Below are positions 9,162-17,096 of a stretch of 64,000 bases of DNA, piece by piece. The notes under the pieces are model-generated. The model saw only the letters and a program-made list of their open reading frames with translations, was not told where the DNA came from and did no database searches. The stretch comes from Spirochaetales bacterium (GTDB lineage: Bacteria > Spirochaetota > Spirochaetia > UBA9216). The DNA lies in NCBI GenBank assembly GCA_016839055.1, contig JAEKNX010000003.1, positions 62,001 through 126,000 on the forward strand, in the 5' to 3' direction. Numbering within the stretch: the first letter of the stretch is position 1; every line of letters starts with the position of its first letter. The translations under genes and the position numbers were made by a program.

Positions 9162-10153
9162 TCCGCCGTTCCCCTGAAATCATTACGGGTAATCATTTTA
9201 AACGGAACCGAGGTAACTGCCGGAATAGCGGATCCGTTTTTTATATAACTGTAAAGAGCGTCTGCAGCCCGGCTGCCTAGTTGATATGGATCATAGAAGA
9301 CCGCTCCCTTAAAAGCTGTCTCCTGAGCAAGGGAAAACTCACCGAAAGCCCTCTCTGCCTGAATCCCGCAGGCAATGGAACGGGATCCAAGCCCAACCTG
9401 CTCAAGTGCCCTCACCGCCCCGATGGCCCCCTCGTCGGTGGCCGAAAAAACTATCCAGTTGGTTATCTCCGGATGCTGATTGAGCAGTTCCTGCATCGAC
9501 AGAAGCCCGCCTACGGCATCGGTTCCGGGATAATCAAGCTTAAAAAACCGGCTCCGGCTCAGTTCGGGCAGCCATTCAAACAGGGCGCGCTGACATTCAT
9601 TGACCCTCACTCGGTATTCGGTTATATGCATATTTGTAAAAGCGGCTATACCTATTGTGTTCGACAGGCTGCCATACCATTCAAGCTCCTGTACCTGACG
9701 CGCGAGCCACACTCCGGCTGAATATCCGGCGGATTTATCATCCAGTCCGAAATGAGGAGCAAGCTGCCGGCCCTGGTGATCGAGCAGCTTTAAATCGAGC
9801 GAAACGATGGCAATATTTGATTCGAACGCTCTATCCACAATGAGCGGCCCCATCCGCTGCTCCGGAACAACAATAGCAATTCCGTCAACCTTCTTTTCAA
9901 TAGCAAGATCAATATTCACTAGTGCAATATTAGGATCCATTTTATTGTCCATTACTATTGAAGAAACTCCTAGTTCGCGGCAGCGGGCAGCAAATCCTTC
10001 GGCTTCTTTACGATACCAGCTCTCATCACCCTTTTTGATTAAAATTGCAAACTGAAGCTCAGAACCATGCTCTTCTTCCCGGAACCCAAGTGAATGTAAA
10101 ATCCCACCTGATAAAAGAAAAAACAAGACAATGACTGCAGCACCTTTTTTCAT
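9158..10153 (-). CDS. Periplasmic sugar-binding protein (Peripla_BP_4 type), likely sensor component
   Basis: This 331-residue protein has a signal sequence (VIVLFFLLSGGILHS) and the RbsB/LacI-like type I periplasmic binding fold: IVMDNKMDPNIALVNIDLAIEK, the hinge strand ending IAIVSLDLK, and NWIVFSATDEGAIGAVRALEQ. No matching ribose-type permease is present. It is sandwiched by 4-bp overlaps between an MFS gene and the YesM-type kinase. The likely job is therefore ligand presentation to the kinase, as in other binding-protein/kinase/AraC-regulator trios, rather than transport (inference). Confidence 0.85.
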   Translation of the reverse strand: MKKGAAVIVLFFLLSGGILHSLGFREEEHGSELQFAILIKKGDESWYRKEAEGFAARCRELGVSSIVMDNKMDPNIALVNIDLAIEKKVDGIAIVVPEQRMGPLIVDRAFESNIAIVSLDLKLLDHQGRQLAPHFGLDDKSAGYSAGVWLARQVQELEWYGSLSNTIGIAAFTNMHITEYRVRVNECQRALFEWLPELSRSRFFKLDYPGTDAVGGLLSMQELLNQHPEITNWIVFSATDEGAIGAVRALEQVGLGSRSIACGIQAERAFGEFSLAQETAFKGAVFYDPYQLGSRAADALYSYIKNGSAIPAVTSVPFKMITRNDFRGTAE

Positions 10154-11334
10154 AAGGCCGTTTTCCTGTCCCCCCGAAAAGTTTTCCCAACCCGCCCTTC
10201 AAGCAACATGAATACAAGCACCAGAAAAATGAAAACGGGGGCAACAACAAAGGCCTCATGAAGACTGTACGCGTCCCCGATGATCCCCATGACTAAAACA
10301 GCGAAACTGGTTCCCGGGATTCCGAAACATGAGAGAAACACCATCAGAGCCGTAGCATCTACATCGATAACCGTCGCGGCGTAAGACTGAATACTCGGCC
10401 AGAAACAGGCAACAAAAAGACCGACTATGAACAGATAACCGTAAATTATGGCAGGGTTCTGAATAATGAAGAAAGACAGGCTGAAAACAGCGCCGAGAGC
10501 GGAAGATGTAATTATTATCTTTTTAAGTCCGAATCTGCCCGCCAGCTTCGAGGTTGCAATCCTCCCGACGGCCATCCCAAGCGCGAAGGCGGCCGCTCCG
10601 AAGGCTCCTGCACGCGGCAGTGTATTGAAGTTTATCTGAATATAACTTGCCGCCCAGTATGCATACGCGACCTCTCCGGCACCAGAGAAGAACATCGCTA
10701 TGCCGAGCATCCAGAATCTGGGTCGCCTGAGAATCTCACCCAGATGCCCGAGGTCAGCCCTGGACGGCGGGAGTTTCGCCTTTTTAGCACCAGGATAGGT
10801 GAAATATATTATCACCGCCAGTACAGCCGTTCCAAGAAAAAGAACACGCCATGACAGGCCGCGTGAAAGCAGTTCCCCGAAGATCAGAACACTGATGCAG
10901 ACACCGATTGGCCAGAAAGCATGAAGAAGGTTCATCTTCGCCCCGCCGTCATCCGGATGCAAATCATTGACAAGGGGAGTAATCACCGCCTCAATCATCG
11001 CGTTCCCGAAACCTGTAATGACAATAAGACTTACAGCAATTACATATGAACGGCTGAATGCGAAGGCGACCAGCCCTGCGGCCGTTATAAGCAGGGCTGT
11101 CCGAAGAATCCTGATTTTCCCGAACCTCGCGGCAGCAAAAATGCTCAGAATGAGAATAAAAAACTGTTCAATTGATGTAACAAAGCCTAATAATCCGGCC
11201 TGGGTTAGATTCATGGACAGCTCTTCGGATATCTTTACAAGGGCTATCGGCAGGATATTAACTGATGCTGCGTAGGTTACCATTGTTGCATAGGCAGATT
11301 TATCGATTCTGTTTCTCATTGCATCGTTTATCAT
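10150..11334 (-). CDS. Major facilitator superfamily permease
   Basis: This 394-residue protein has 12 predicted membrane helices. It has a typical MFS interdomain Arg/Lys-rich loop (GAKKAKLPPSRADLGHLGEIL near residue 190) and the repeat AFGAAAFALGMAVGRI in the second half. It resembles fucose/glucose-type MFS sugar permeases, but substrate cannot be read from the sequence. It is first in a minus-strand operon with the binding protein, kinase and regulator, and is divergent from the YdbC-like gene 61 bp away. Confidence 0.85.
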   Translation of the reverse strand: MINDAMRNRIDKSAYATMVTYAASVNILPIALVKISEELSMNLTQAGLLGFVTSIEQFFILILSIFAAARFGKIRILRTALLITAAGLVAFAFSRSYVIAVSLIVITGFGNAMIEAVITPLVNDLHPDDGGAKMNLLHAFWPIGVCISVLIFGELLSRGLSWRVLFLGTAVLAVIIYFTYPGAKKAKLPPSRADLGHLGEILRRPRFWMLGIAMFFSGAGEVAYAYWAASYIQINFNTLPRAGAFGAAAFALGMAVGRIATSKLAGRFGLKKIIITSSALGAVFSLSFFIIQNPAIIYGYLFIVGLFVACFWPSIQSYAATVIDVDATALMVFLSCFGIPGTSFAVLVMGIIGDAYSLHEAFVVAPVFIFLVLVFMLLEGRVGKTFRGDRKTAL

Positions 11335-11395
11335 GAATAGAATTATATACAGATCCGGCTACTTTTGGTAAAATCTTTTAAAAAGAAGGAAGACT

Positions 11396-11617
11396 ATGGC
11401 AGAATTCAGTTATAAAATAATAAAACACATCGGGACAATCTCCGATTCACCGAAGGGCTGGAAAAGAGAACTGAATCTCGTATCATGGAACGAACGTGAG
11501 CCCAAATATGACATCAGAGACTGGGCTCCTGATCATGAAAAAATGGGTAAGGGGATAAGTCTGAGCCATGATGAACTCAACGCGCTGAGCGTACTAATCT
11601 CAGAACTGGATAAATAA
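11396..11617 (+). CDS. YdbC-like PC4-fold ssDNA-binding protein
   Basis: This 73-residue protein matches the bacterial PC4/YdbC family, whose members bind single-stranded DNA as homodimers. The diagnostic pattern is LNLVSWNEREPKYDIRDW followed by a Gly-Ile strand and a C-terminal amphipathic helix (LSHDELNALSVLISEL). The length fits the family exactly. GAAGGAAG precedes the ATG. It is followed after 14 bp by glucose-6-phosphate isomerase, probably co-transcribed; the pairing has no obvious functional meaning. Confidence 0.85.
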   Translation: MAEFSYKIIKHIGTISDSPKGWKRELNLVSWNEREPKYDIRDWAPDHEKMGKGISLSHDELNALSVLISELDK

Positions 11618-11631
11618 ACAAAGGAGACAAC

Positions 11632-13215
11632 ATGTCCGAAGTAAACTATAAAAATCTTGATAAGACAGCGGCTTACACAAAGCTCAAAAAAACAGCAAAA
11701 CCGTCACTTAAGAAGCTGATAAACGCAAAAAGGATTTCAACCTGTACTATAAACGCCGGAGGCGGTCTGACCTATAATTACTCAGCCAAAGCCGTCACCG
11801 ATGAAATAATCGATCAGCTCGGAATTCTCGCGCTCGAGCAGCAGCTGATTCAGAAATATATGTCTATCCTCTCTGGAGAAAGGATGAATACCGGCGAGGA
11901 TCGGATGGTGCTTCATCAACTGACCAGGGGCCAGACAATTTCAGCAGTAACCGAAAAAGGAAGGGATATCGGGGAGTTCTACCGCGAACAGCAGAAACGT
12001 ATTGCCAATTTCGCTGACGGCGTTCATTCAGAGCAGATAAAGGGATCCACCGGAAAACCTTTCGATACAGTTGTTCAGATTGGAATTGGCGGTTCCGACC
12101 TTGGCCCCAGGGCACTCTATCTTGCTCTCGAAGGCTGGGCTGAGGTAAACGGAAAATCAAAAATGGACGCTCTCTTTATTTCTAATGTTGATCCGGATGA
12201 CGCCACCTCTGTCACCGCATCGATAGATCCGGAAACAACTCTGTTCATCCTCGTCTCAAAAAGCGGAACAACCCAGGAAACCCTCACCAACCAGGCCTTT
12301 GTTCTCGATATAATCAATAAGACAGGACCTAAAGGTCTTATCCCTTCGAAACATATGATAGCAGTCACCAGCCAGACTAGTCCTCTATCATCATCGGCTG
12401 AGTTTTTAGACTGTTTCTATATAGATGACAATATCGGCGGCCGCTACTCGTCCACAAGCGCGGTCGGAGGAGCGGTCCTGAGCCTGGCCTTCGGACCGGA
12501 TGTCTTTAAGGCTTTTCTTGCCGGCGCCCATGAAGCCGATGTATGCGCGCTCGAGGCCGACATCAGAGGCAACGCGTCCATGATGGATGCGATGTTAGGA
12601 GTATATGAGCGAAACATTCTCGGTTACAGATCAACAGCAGTGCTGCCGTACAGCCAGGCACTTTCCCGGTTTCCAGCCCATCTTCAGCAGCTTGATATGG
12701 AGAGCAACGGCAAGAGCGTTAACAGAGAAGGTGAGCCGGTTGAATATTCTACCGGTCCGGTTATTTTCGGAGAACCAGGGACCAACGGTCAGCACTCTTT
12801 CTACCAGCTGCTTCATCAGGGAACAGACATTGTCCCGCTGCAATTCATAGGCTTTAAGAACTCTCAGCGAGGTTATGACCTGGACATTGACGGCTCTACA
12901 AGCCAGCAAAAGCTGAATGCAAACCTTGCCGCCCAGATTACAGCCTTTGCCCTCGGACAGAATGATGAGAATCCGAACCGGCAGTTCAGCGGAGAACGGC
13001 CTTCGAGTCTTATAATAGGACAGGATCTCAATCCTGAAGCTCTCGGGGCACTGCTCGCCCACTTCGAGAACAAGGTAATGTTTCAGGGGCTTATCTGGAA
13101 TATCAACTCCTTCGATCAGGAGGGTGTTCAGCTAGGTAAGGTACTTGCTAAAAAGCTTCTCGGCGGTGACGGATCTATTCCGGTTCTTGAGGCATATTTT
13201 AATCTGCTGAATTAA
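11632..13215 (+). CDS. pgi: Glucose-6-phosphate isomerase
   Basis: This 527-residue cytoplasmic enzyme interconverts glucose-6-phosphate and fructose-6-phosphate in glycolysis. Family blocks are clear: VQIGIGGSDLGPRALYLAL, LFILVSKSGTTQETLTN, the signature DDNIGGRYSSTSAVGG, and LDMESNGKSVN. The C-terminal catalytic segment around SFDQEGVQLGKVLAK contains the essential Lys. The length agrees with the ~550-residue bacterial type. AAAGGAG lies 7 bp before the ATG. Two hairpins follow the stop. Confidence 0.96.
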   Translation: MSEVNYKNLDKTAAYTKLKKTAKPSLKKLINAKRISTCTINAGGGLTYNYSAKAVTDEIIDQLGILALEQQLIQKYMSILSGERMNTGEDRMVLHQLTRGQTISAVTEKGRDIGEFYREQQKRIANFADGVHSEQIKGSTGKPFDTVVQIGIGGSDLGPRALYLALEGWAEVNGKSKMDALFISNVDPDDATSVTASIDPETTLFILVSKSGTTQETLTNQAFVLDIINKTGPKGLIPSKHMIAVTSQTSPLSSSAEFLDCFYIDDNIGGRYSSTSAVGGAVLSLAFGPDVFKAFLAGAHEADVCALEADIRGNASMMDAMLGVYERNILGYRSTAVLPYSQALSRFPAHLQQLDMESNGKSVNREGEPVEYSTGPVIFGEPGTNGQHSFYQLLHQGTDIVPLQFIGFKNSQRGYDLDIDGSTSQQKLNANLAAQITAFALGQNDENPNRQFSGERPSSLIIGQDLNPEALGALLAHFENKVMFQGLIWNINSFDQEGVQLGKVLAKKLLGGDGSIPVLEAYFNLLN

Positions 13216-13221
13216 ACTGAA

Positions 13222-13253
13222 GCTCTTTTAAAAAGATCACTTTTAAAAAGAGC
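13222..13253 (+). terminator. Imperfect hairpin after pgi
   Basis: Arms 13222-13235 and 13240-13253 pair at 13 of 14 positions around an ATCA loop. The stem is A/T-rich and lacks a downstream T-run, so it could be an mRNA-end or processing hairpin rather than a strong terminator. Confidence 0.45.
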
Positions 13254-13263
13254 CTGTGATGTG

Positions 13264-13310
13264 TTTTTGACAACAATATTAAAAATCATATTGGACAATG
13301 TTGTCAAAAA
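13264..13310. promoter_or_regulatory. 12-bp inverted repeat TTTTTGACAACA/TGTTGTCAAAAA
   Basis: The arms 13264-13275 and 13299-13310 are perfect inverted copies separated by 23 bp. An inner CAATAT/ATATTG pair (13274-13279, 13286-13291) lies inside. Both arms contain TTGACA in opposite orientation. The element is upstream of the acyl-CoA ligase gene and may be an operator; no regulator is assigned. Confidence 0.4.
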
Positions 13311-13353
13311 TTTCATGTAAAACCATCCGCTGTTTGAAAATAAATTTTTATTT

Positions 13354-13378
13354 AAATCGGTCGTCGACCGATTTTTTC
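13354..13378 (+). terminator. Intrinsic terminator
   Basis: AAATCGGT (13354-13361) pairs with ACCGATTT (13367-13374) around a CGTCG loop, and the T-run extends to 13377. It closes the ydbC-pgi transcript before the acyl-CoA ligase gene. Confidence 0.65.
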
Positions 13379-13458
13379 TTGTCTTTTGCCGTTTAAAAGG
13401 TCATAATGATCTATCGGCCGAAAGGCTCATGATTTATATCACGGGGGAAAGACTTAAT

Positions 13459-15087
13459 ATGCTAGAAAGAAATTTTGTTAAAACGATAGAAAAGAGTCTA
13501 AAGGATAACTGGACTCTTCCCTGCTTCTCAAATTTTGAAGCGGATACTCATAGCTACGCTGATATTGCAGAAAGCTTCCTGATTTTTCATGAAGTATTCA
13601 AAAAATGTGGAATCAAAAAAGGTGATAAACTTGCCGTATGCGGAAAAAATTCTGTCAACTGGGCCAAGTGTTATCTCGGAACGGTCACCTACGGCGCGGT
13701 GATAGTCCCCATCCTTCCTGATTTTTCTTCAGAAGACATCACAAACATACTTAACCATTCCGAGGCTAAAGTTTTCTTTGCTGATGAATCTATTCTCAAG
13801 GGTCTAGATTTAGAAGCAATCCCTGTACTTGAAGTGGTTGGAAAGCTTGATGATTTTGATATAATAAAAACTTCCGGGAAAATAACCAATACAATTATCG
13901 CTGAAGCCAGAGGCGTTATCTCAGAACGCTATAAAGCCGGACTAAAACCAGAGGACCTAGCCTTCGATGATATTCCGAACGATACCCTCGAAGGAATAGT
14001 ATACACATCAGGAACTACCGGATTCTCCAAGGGCGTTATGCTTAATCATAATTGCTTGATGGCGAACGTTGATTTTGCCCAGAAGAATATCTCACTCAAA
14101 TCCGGTGATGCTATATTAAATTTTCTTCCGTTAGCACATTCATTCGGTTGCGCATTCGACCTCCTGTTTCCCATTGCTACAGGATGTCACATAACCTTCC
14201 TTCCCAAGATGACCCCTCAACTGCTGATAAAGGGCCTGGCTGAGGTTAAGCCTGCTCTAATTCTAACAGTTCCGCTTCTTGTCGAGAAAATCTACTTCAA
14301 ACAGCTTAAACCAATCCTGAACAAGAGCTACGCTAAAATCCCGGGCATCAAACAGCTGCTCGAACGCGTAATCTATAAAAAACTGAACGCAACCTTCGGC
14401 GGAAATTTCATTTCGCTGGTTCTCGGTGCGGCTGCATTCAATCCTGAAGTAGAAGCCTTTCTCAAGAAAATCAAATTCAGATTTACGGTCGGATACGGCA
14501 TGACTGAATGCGGTCCCCTTATCAGCTATATGCCCTGGGATGTTTACAAAGGCGGGTCGGCCGGCCGGCTGATAAATCATCTTGAATGTAAAATAGACTC
14601 TGAGGATCCTGCAAATATCCTGGGTGAAATTTGCGTCAGAGGCGAAAATGCCATGATCGGTTACTACAAGAACGACGAGGCAACCCGCGAGGCAATAGAT
14701 GAGGAAGGATGGCTGCATACCGGCGACATGGGTACAATGGACAGCGATAATGTTATATTTATTAAAGGCCGCTGTAAAAACATGCTGCTAGGTGCCGCCG
14801 GTCAGAATATCTATCCTGAAGAGCTCGAAGCTAGACTAAACAACCATGATATAGTCGCTGATGCCCTGGTTCTCGAGAGAGAAGGCAAGGTTACTGCCTT
14901 GATTTATCCCGAACCGGACTTTATAAAAAGCCTCAGCGATACTGAGGTCGAGGCCGAGGTAAAAGAGACAGTCAGGATTGTGAACAAAGAACTTCCGGCT
15001 TACTCGAAAATCATTCTGAGTGAAATTAGAACAGAAGAATTCGAAAAAACTCCAACGTCAAAAATAAAACGATATAAATACTCCTGA
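13459..15087 (+). CDS. Long-chain acyl-CoA ligase (AMP-forming)
   Basis: This member of the ANL superfamily activates a carboxylic acid with ATP and joins it to CoA. The AMP-binding P-loop YTSGTTGFSKGVMLNH, the GYGMTECGP motif, the HTGDMG motif and the C-terminal hinge region IKGRCKNM are all present. The start at 13459 gives 542 residues and has GGGGGAAAG 7 bp upstream; an in-frame ATG ten codons earlier (13429) has no good ribosome-binding site. It stands alone between two terminators. Substrate is not readable; lipid remodelling is a reasonable guess. Confidence 0.9.
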   Translation: MLERNFVKTIEKSLKDNWTLPCFSNFEADTHSYADIAESFLIFHEVFKKCGIKKGDKLAVCGKNSVNWAKCYLGTVTYGAVIVPILPDFSSEDITNILNHSEAKVFFADESILKGLDLEAIPVLEVVGKLDDFDIIKTSGKITNTIIAEARGVISERYKAGLKPEDLAFDDIPNDTLEGIVYTSGTTGFSKGVMLNHNCLMANVDFAQKNISLKSGDAILNFLPLAHSFGCAFDLLFPIATGCHITFLPKMTPQLLIKGLAEVKPALILTVPLLVEKIYFKQLKPILNKSYAKIPGIKQLLERVIYKKLNATFGGNFISLVLGAAAFNPEVEAFLKKIKFRFTVGYGMTECGPLISYMPWDVYKGGSAGRLINHLECKIDSEDPANILGEICVRGENAMIGYYKNDEATREAIDEEGWLHTGDMGTMDSDNVIFIKGRCKNMLLGAAGQNIYPEELEARLNNHDIVADALVLEREGKVTALIYPEPDFIKSLSDTEVEAEVKETVRIVNKELPAYSKIILSEIRTEEFEKTPTSKIKRYKYS

Positions 15088-15095
15088 TATTAACC

Positions 15096-15127
15096 GGCGG
15101 CAGCCGCATTGAGCTGCCGCCTTTTTT
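15096..15127 (+). terminator. Strong intrinsic terminator after acyl-CoA ligase
   Basis: GGCGGCAGC (15096-15104) and GCTGCCGCC (15113-15121) form a perfect 9-bp GC-rich stem with an 8-nt loop, followed by six T residues. Confidence 0.9.
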
Positions 15128-15144
15128 ATTTTAACATTCACTGT

Positions 15145-15423
15145 AACAAACCACAGTAATTCTAATTTTAACCTCCGGAAGCGCCTGAATAATCTTTAAA
15201 ATGTCTAAACATCTAAATCATTCCTCTTTGCCACCTGTTGAAGAGTTCTAATTCCCGCTTCCAGGACGTCAGTAGTTCTGAATTTGGCTGCCTTTGTATG
15301 CCGCCGCTGGGGGCCCCGGAGCCGCCTGAGAAAATTGAGGTCTTCCGAACCTTTTTCTGATGGTGTCGGGGTCAGCAAGGGCCGACCTTCAGGGGAATTG
15401 CAGTCAAATTCAGAATTGCTGAA
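15145..15423 (+). repeat. Dispersed repeat, copy A (~275 bp), structured
   Basis: This non-coding stretch recurs in inverted orientation at 62877-63145 with about a dozen differences over the 250-bp core. The arms TTCTGAATTTGGCTGC (15276-15291) and GCAGTCAAATTCAGAA (15400-15415) pair over 16 positions, one being G-T, enclosing ~108 nt. TCAGCAA/TTGCTGA offers an alternative pairing. Short ORFs cross it, but the two copies are open in different frames, so coding is unlikely. It fills most of the 15088-15596 gap. It could be a MITE-like element or a structured RNA. Confidence 0.85.
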
Positions 15424-15596
15424 TAAACCATAAATGACTTGCTTTTTTGACATTCCGGATTTAAACTGCGGTATATTTTTATTATCTTCCGAATCTTCAT
15501 TTCCTGAAAACCAGGCAGAGATGCCTGCGTATGGAAGAAGATCGACGGGTTCAGCCGGAAACAGCTGCGCCTCCCGTGTTTGGAAAGGAAGTCAAA

Positions 15597-17087
15597 TTGT
15601 TAAAAAAAATCAGCGTTGCCTCGGCGGCCCTGTTCTGTGCGCTAAATTTATACTCACTCTCGGTTTCGGTAAACTCCAGCCCATGGGAAGATTACAGCCG
15701 GCAGAGACTTGACAGTCTTGCCTATGCTATCGCCGCTGATAACGGAGAGATAAAAAAAGGTATATCACTCGCCGAACTCTTTCCGGCTCTATTTGACGCA
15801 TGGCTCCTCGAAGTCGAGTGCTCCCCGGCCTCCGAAAGGGTTCAATTTGAGGTTCCTGACCTGGCTGATAAACTCGAGGGAATCTTTTTAAGCGCCGGGT
15901 CATCAGGATGGGAACTTGAATACGAAGGCCTCACATTCAGTAATATAAATTCAATAAATATTAAAGGTGAAGTTCTGACCAAAAGACCCCTTGAAATTTG
16001 GGTTAACTGGGAGGGCACGGAATTCCTCCGTGGCGAGATTAAGAGATACGCCGATCTTCATCGTGTCGAGATTAAGGTAACCGAAGTACCCCGGCCGGAT
16101 TCGAAACTTATTTCAGTCGCCAGAGGCGGCGGGGCTGTTCCTGACATTCTCATGGTTCAGTCCGGCTACATTGACAGTCTTGTCCGGTCGGGAAGCATAC
16201 AGAATATCGGATACATGTATCCTGAAGGGCTGCAAGTTCAGGGGCGAGAAGCTTTTACCTACGATGGAAAGATCTGGGCGGTACCATTTTACTATGACGC
16301 CCAGCTTATGTTCTATAACCCCGAAATGATTCACGGCCCAGATTACAACTGGACCCTCAGCGATTACGAGAAGCTTTGCAGAACTGCCGGCAGTTCCGGA
16401 TCGATCGCCTCTGCATGGAACGCCTATTCTGCATCATTTCTTATTCCCTTTCAGTTGTCCTTCGGAAAACAGCATATCATAGAGCCGGACGGCTCAATCA
16501 GGATTACCGACGAGGCCAGCAGAAAAGCCCTCGAATACATCATAAGACTAAAAGATGCCAGCCTTATGACTCCTATGGAAAGAGACGCCATGACTTCGCT
16601 CTTTGTCTCAGGAGATGCCGCGATGATTATCAGCGCGTCATACGCCATTCCTCACTTTCAGGATCTTGGAATCCCCTTTGAGACTGTCCCCCTCCCGGTA
16701 AACCAAAATACAGGAATAAGGGTCTCGCCGCTTCTCGACTTTAAGGCCTTCGCTATTACAAAAAAATCCCGGAACACTGCCGGAGCACGCCGCCTTATCG
16801 AATACCTTACCGGAACCGGAGTTCAGTACCGTTTCACATCCGAGACATCAAAGGTTCCAGCCCTGGAATCCGCTTTCAGACTTCTCAAAGGCGAAAACAA
16901 GTACTACGAGGCTCTCAGAATTAGCGCCGAATCAGGAACAATCATACCTACTGACAAAGCATACTCAGTTTACAAAAACACGATGTGGAAGATGCTCAGA
17001 TTTGCAATCTCAGGCAGAATGCCCCCCGGAGTAGTGCTTGAGAAAACACAGGAGCTTGTAGATAAAAATATGGAAGATATAAATTAA
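15597..17087 (+). CDS. Extracellular solute-binding protein of an ABC transporter
   Basis: This family 1 solute-binding protein is the substrate receptor of the operon that ends with the fused permease. The TTG at 15597 is chosen because AAGGAAG lies 5 bp upstream and translation then begins directly with a signal peptide (LLKKISVASAALFCALNLYS). An ATG at 15531 would add 22 unrelated residues before it. The 496-residue product has the usual hinge blocks: GGGAVPDILMVQSGYI, KIWAVPFYYDAQLMFYNPE and LLDFKAFAITKKS. An extra ~150-residue beta-rich N-terminal part precedes the binding fold. It lies 9 bp from the next gene. Confidence 0.85.
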   Translation: MLKKISVASAALFCALNLYSLSVSVNSSPWEDYSRQRLDSLAYAIAADNGEIKKGISLAELFPALFDAWLLEVECSPASERVQFEVPDLADKLEGIFLSAGSSGWELEYEGLTFSNINSINIKGEVLTKRPLEIWVNWEGTEFLRGEIKRYADLHRVEIKVTEVPRPDSKLISVARGGGAVPDILMVQSGYIDSLVRSGSIQNIGYMYPEGLQVQGREAFTYDGKIWAVPFYYDAQLMFYNPEMIHGPDYNWTLSDYEKLCRTAGSSGSIASAWNAYSASFLIPFQLSFGKQHIIEPDGSIRITDEASRKALEYIIRLKDASLMTPMERDAMTSLFVSGDAAMIISASYAIPHFQDLGIPFETVPLPVNQNTGIRVSPLLDFKAFAITKKSRNTAGARRLIEYLTGTGVQYRFTSETSKVPALESAFRLLKGENKYYEALRISAESGTIIPTDKAYSVYKNTMWKMLRFAISGRMPPGVVLEKTQELVDKNMEDIN

Positions 17088-17096
17088 GGAGAAACT

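Noticed and set aside
15145-15423. Integron attC-like site
   Set aside because: No GTTRRRY/RYYYAAC pair at the ends of the structure and no cassette array.
15205-15453. 82-codon minus-strand ORF crossing repeat copy A
   Set aside because: Copy B carries no matching ORF in the same frame; low-complexity basic product; no ribosome-binding site.
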